64,000 nucleotides of DNA. It comes from Nostoc sp. C052 (GTDB lineage: Bacteria; Cyanobacteriota; Cyanobacteriia; Cyanobacteriales; Nostocaceae). A program made the position numbers and the translations under genes. A model generated the notes under the pieces. The model worked only from the letters and a program-made list of their open reading frames with translations, searched no databases and was not told where the DNA came from. The DNA is taken from NCBI RefSeq assembly GCF_013393905.1, contig NZ_CP040272.1, positions 4,212,001 through 4,276,000 of the forward strand, read 5' to 3'. This document shows, in pieces, positions 61,039 through 64,000 of the stretch. The stretch's first letter is position 1; each line of letters opens with the position of its first letter.

Positions 61039-61659
61039 ATGGTTTCCATTGTTATCAAACATGGATGGTTTCATCAGATTCTTGGGCAATGCGCCCAGTA
61101 TGGTGGGTTTGTTTTTATTGCGCTATTGGGTGACTTGGGTAGCGAACTAGAAATCATCTCGTATCAGAGGGTTGGAGAAGATCCAATGTTTTCTCTTTCG
61201 GACTACATTGAGGGACAACCTCCAAGTATTTTACAGAGATGCCACGATTTATTTGGAGAATCAGTTAATGCAGTGTGGGTGCGGGCTAGAATTCCAGCCG
61301 TATTTGGTTCTAATATTTTGATAAGCTTGTCTATTCCAGACTACAAGTATGCACTCATAGAGCAAATGTTCGTGGCTTGTGAGCTAGGGTCAAATGGAGA
61401 CTGGATAGCATACCCATTCATTTGTGGAGACTACAACCTTAGCGCTGAACTGCGTTTTTATCCAGACGATTCATCAACTGAGATTTATGAACGTATTGCC
61501 AAGGCGTTTTGGGAATTATTGCTTCTTGAACCTAAACGTGTTTGTTCATTCCGCGATGGCTACCTACACTATAACGAGATGGATGACGAGGAATGGCATA
61601 GTGTGACATGCAAAAATGCTCGATTCAGTATTGAAATAATAAACGCTGTGTTATTTTAA
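61039..61659 (+). CDS. Protein of unknown function
   Basis: A 206-residue soluble protein I do not recognise. Visible features are an alternating hydrophobic start (MVSIVIKHGWFHQILGQCAQYGGFVFIALLGDLGSELEIISYQ), a likely beta region (VNAVWVRARIPAVFGSNILISLSIPDYKY), and an acidic C-terminal helix-strand segment (LHYNEMDDEEWHSV). It has no membrane helix or signal peptide. It follows aat by 41 bases but shares no evident pathway. A start at this ATG is plausible, with weak ribosome binding. Base composition is ordinary for the window. Confidence 0.6.
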   Translation: MVSIVIKHGWFHQILGQCAQYGGFVFIALLGDLGSELEIISYQRVGEDPMFSLSDYIEGQPPSILQRCHDLFGESVNAVWVRARIPAVFGSNILISLSIPDYKYALIEQMFVACELGSNGDWIAYPFICGDYNLSAELRFYPDDSSTEIYERIAKAFWELLLLEPKRVCSFRDGYLHYNEMDDEEWHSVTCKNARFSIEIINAVLF

Positions 61660-61947
61660 AAGTTAGCTGTACGGAGATTCGGCTGAGTGCGATCGCTAAT
61701 ATTATAAGTTTGTTTAACGCTAGGAAAGCCAACATAATTTTTCCACTCATAATGTTAACCACTTCCACGATGAAAAGTGCGATCGCAGTCTAACAAACCT
61801 ACTGCACCTGAAGTTTCTTAAGCTACCCTAAACATAATAGTCGCAAAACTAGCCTTGTTATGAGTTTTGGCAGCAATTCAACATTTGCAACTAAGAAGCC
61901 CCTACTTTACATATACTGGGTTAAAGACTATCTCCGAGTGAAACCCT

Positions 61948-62172
61948 ATGTCAGACTTACTTGGAAGAATTACAGTTAATCCCAAACAGTGTGGTGGTCG
62001 TCCCTGTATCCGGGGCATGAGAATTCGGGTATCAGATGTACTCGACTTGTTTCCGGCTGGACTGAGTGCCGAACAAATCCTAGAAGAAATGCCCGATCTA
62101 GAAGCGGATGATCTCAAAGCAGCACTTGTGTACGCTTCACGTAAGCTCAATCATCCCGTTTTGGTCGCATGA
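61948..62172 (+). CDS. DUF433-family antitoxin
   Basis: A 74-residue protein with the DUF433 motif ITVNPKQCGGRPCIRGMRIRVSDVLDLFPAGLSAEQILEEMPDLEADDLKAALVYASR, a helix-turn-helix-like fold paired with PIN-like DUF5615 toxins. It is intact. The stop overlaps the toxin ATG by four bases (ATGA), the usual coupling. It would repress its own promoter and neutralise the toxin by family analogy. Confidence 0.88.
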   Translation: MSDLLGRITVNPKQCGGRPCIRGMRIRVSDVLDLFPAGLSAEQILEEMPDLEADDLKAALVYASRKLNHPVLVA

Positions 62173-62507
62173 CGATCTGGATAGATGCACATCTGTCACC
62201 TGCAATTGCAACTTGGATCACCATCAGATTCGGCATAACAGCATTAGCTTTGCGTGATGTTGGGCTGAGAGATGCCGAAGATGCTAATATTTTCGAGGCA
62301 GCGAGGGCTACAGGAGTCATCCTCATGACCAAAGACAGTGATTTTGCTGACTTAGTTGATCGTTTTGGAACACCGCCACAAGTTATCTGGTTGACGTGTG
62401 GCAATACGTCAAATGACCGATTGAAATAGATTCTGAATTCAACATTACCAGAAGCATTAGAGCTTTTGCAATCTGGTGAAGCGTTAGTCGAAATCAGAGG
62501 GGATTAA
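62169..62507 (+). pseudogene. DUF5615 PIN-like toxin with internal amber stop
   Basis: From ATG 62169 the frame encodes 86 residues: MTIWIDAHLSPAIATWI, ALALRDVGLRDAEDANIF, VILMTKDSDFADLVDRFG and IWLTCGNTSNDRLK, with the conserved Asp residues of DUF5615. A TAG at 62427-62429 interrupts it. The same frame continues for 25 codons (ILNSTLPEALELLQSGEALVEI...) to TAA at 62505-62507, matching the normal family C-terminus. The acidic catalytic residues lie before the stop, so partial activity is possible, but the last helix is lost unless the amber codon is read through. Confidence 0.8.
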
Positions 62508-62576
62508 AGGTATACACTCGCCATAGATTAGATTCTTTAGCATAAACCTAAGATTTTGTTCCACATTCAACCATAG

Positions 62577-63140
62577 TCATTCCAGCAACCAGCTAAATAA
62601 ACCTTCTACTGGCAGACTAAAATCTTGAGCAAATTCCGGCACTGGTAACTTTGTTCCAACTTCTTCGTAAAAAGTGGTTGGTTGATCTGGCAAGTAGACA
62701 AACACAGATTGTTCTTTAGGATCAATCAGCCATCCCATCTGAGTTCCATACTTCAGGCAATGCAAAATATTCTTGGTAACTTTAGTTTGACTTTGATCGG
62801 GAGATAGAATTTCAATTGTCCAATCTGGAGCAATTGAGAAAACGTTAGCAATCCCACCATTTTCTTTACGGGGAATTCTATCCCACGTAAACACAGAAAT
62901 GTCAGGCACTATTGAACGTTCGCCAAAAGTACAGCGAAGCTCACAGAATGCTCGTGCAATCTGTTTGGGTTTTACTACCAAGTTAATTGCAGGTGCTAAC
63001 TCGGTCTGAATGGCGCTGTGTTCTCCTTGCGGCATCGGTTTTTGGATGATCTGCCCATCAATGTATTCACTGGCCGGTTCTGTCTCTGGCAGATCCAGGA
63101 ATTCACTTAGAGTCAGGGCTTTAGCAGGGATCTGTACCAT
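62577..63140 (-). CDS. Uma2-family (DUF820) putative endonuclease
   Basis: A 187-residue protein with the PD-(D/E)xK-like Uma2 fold: SEYIDGQIIQKPMPQGEHSAIQTEL, CELRCTFGERSIVPDISVFTWDRIP (the PD) and APDWTIEILSPDQSQTKVTKNILHCLKYGTQMGWLIDP (the ExK-like region). Uma2 proteins are extremely numerous in cyanobacteria; nuclease activity is predicted from fold rather than shown for most. It stands alone near a toxin-antitoxin pair. Confidence 0.88.
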   Translation of the reverse strand: MVQIPAKALTLSEFLDLPETEPASEYIDGQIIQKPMPQGEHSAIQTELAPAINLVVKPKQIARAFCELRCTFGERSIVPDISVFTWDRIPRKENGGIANVFSIAPDWTIEILSPDQSQTKVTKNILHCLKYGTQMGWLIDPKEQSVFVYLPDQPTTFYEEVGTKLPVPEFAQDFSLPVEGLFSWLLE

Positions 63141-63167
63141 TTCAGGTTGCTGTCAAAAACTCATTTT

Positions 63168-63869
63168 TCATTTGCACATTTGCAACGTGCGGCGATCGCT
63201 AGCAGTGATAGAATTTAAGCGATAAAAGTCTTGCAGAGCCAGTGAGTAAGCATAAGAATTTGACTCATCATCATTAATTTTGGGCAGTCTACTGCTTGTA
63301 GCTACCTGATTCGATTGATTAGAGTTGGCTTCATTTGACGAAGTATTAACCGTCATTGCCAATTCTCCTGATGGGTTGATTGTACCCTGAAAACAATTAA
63401 ACTCTGATTGGGGCATATACAATGCACCCGTTACCTTATCCTGCTGCTTTTGAAATATGATATAACCTTGACCAAGCTGGTTTGGTTTTGGGGATTGCCC
63501 ATAGAGGTAAATCCCATCTTGTGCAGGAAAATTTGCTTTTGGTAAAACTCTTGCGCTTTTTGTAGTTCCCTGATCGCCCGGAACTAGCGCTGTGGTTGTA
63601 GGTACTGTTTTTCCACTCTTATGGAAAAAACCCTCTCTATCTCCAGAAGCCGTATGAAGTTGACTTCTTTGCTCTCGAACTTTCCTCAACTGCGACAAAA
63701 GAGAGTTTTCAGAGGTTTTGTTAATCTGAGCCGATGATAATCGAGAATCTGTAAATGATATTACTTGAGTCTGCTTGGCTATAAAGCCCAAACCGAGAAG
63801 TAAGCCTAAGCCCGCGAGGGAAATTCCCCACTGACGGGGAGATAATAACTGATGAAGGTTGTTAAGCAC
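63168..63869 (-). CDS. Membrane-anchored protein of unknown function
   Basis: A 233-residue protein with one N-terminal helix (about 15-31, GISLAGLGLLLGLGFIA) and a long Ser/Thr/Gln-rich, low-complexity segment (about 40-115). A small folded part has PAQDGIYLYGQSPKPNQLGQGYIIFQKQQDKVTGALYMPQSEFNCFQGTI. The C-terminus is rich in Asn/Ser with SYAYSLALQDFYRLNSITASDRRTLQMCK. I do not know the family; the pattern GxGYIxFxxxxxxVxGAxYMPxSxF resembles small exported cyanobacterial proteins. Two Cys may pair. No linked gene gives a clue. Confidence 0.7.
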   Translation of the reverse strand: MLNNLHQLLSPRQWGISLAGLGLLLGLGFIAKQTQVISFTDSRLSSAQINKTSENSLLSQLRKVREQRSQLHTASGDREGFFHKSGKTVPTTTALVPGDQGTTKSARVLPKANFPAQDGIYLYGQSPKPNQLGQGYIIFQKQQDKVTGALYMPQSEFNCFQGTINPSGELAMTVNTSSNEANSNQSNQVATSSRLPKINDDESNSYAYSLALQDFYRLNSITASDRRTLQMCK

Positions 63870-64000
63870 CCTACTTCTCCTGTTAAAAAACTAACTAAGT
63901 TCTCTAGAACTTACTTAAATTATCACCAAGTCTTAATTGTCAAAGACTTTATCCACGACTTATATTACTATTGTCCAAAAAATAAAACTGTCAAAAACAA

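Overview
The window is chromosomal DNA from a cyanobacterium, most likely a filamentous Nostoc-like member of the Nostocales. The evidence is petN (cytochrome b6f subunit VIII), a three-gene pnt transhydrogenase operon, ycf46, DUF3155, DUF2808, DUF3611 and CCB1-type genes found in cyanobacteria, very frequent HIP1 octamers (GCGATCGC), and many heptamer short tandem repeats and palindromes in the spacers. No tRNA, rRNA, CRISPR array or intact insertion sequence was recognised.

Layout. 1-5 kb: an edge-truncated CHASE2 sensor, a NYN-domain protein, leuA and an orphan amino-acid binding protein. 5.1-10.1 kb: a membrane protein joining exported HEAT repeats to a STAND-type NTPase, a decayed ParDE toxin-antitoxin pair and a short RecQ. 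10-18.4 kb: a signalling block with a four-GAF histidine kinase, petN plus a 53-residue membrane protein on the minus strand, then a plus-strand run of an ethylene-receptor-like hybrid kinase, a receiver-kinase, a membrane protein and a DEDDh exonuclease. 18.5-24 kb: a large inverted-repeat element, a secreted Mn-type superoxide dismutase, two exported unknowns, an 82-bp tandem repeat and a possible uracil-DNA-glycosylase-fold protein. 24-27 kb: pntA, a second alpha subunit and pntB, with a clear terminator. 28.5-36 kb: the conserved rpmH-rnpA-PH-yidC-jag-DUF177-ycf46 cluster, split by an AT-rich OLD-family nuclease. 36-43 kb: cell-envelope proteins (SH3, peptidoglycan-binding/SPOR), a GTPase and SbcC. 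43-51 kb: a NACHT STAND protein with a divergent small membrane protein, then a duplicated S-layer-homology/beta-helix locus damaged by small insertions, including a 125-bp MITE with a 10-bp target duplication. 51-64 kb: a GAF kinase resembling Hik2/CSK, DUF3155, CCB1, PadR, DUF3611, serS, rseP, nth, rpsN, aat, and a second toxin-antitoxin pair whose toxin carries a nonsense codon.

How the genes work together. Housekeeping clusters (translation, membrane insertion, transhydrogenase, quality control, base excision repair) alternate with accessory material. The accessory part leans to sensing and conflict: two STAND NTPases, an OLD nuclease, two broken toxin-antitoxin pairs, a Uma2 nuclease and several multi-domain kinases. 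The strongest leads are the ethylene-sensor cluster, the HEAT-transmembrane-NTPase, the NACHT/small-membrane-protein pair, the OLD nuclease in a conserved cluster and the layered damage in the SLH locus. All functional statements are read from sequence motifs by eye; no search was run.
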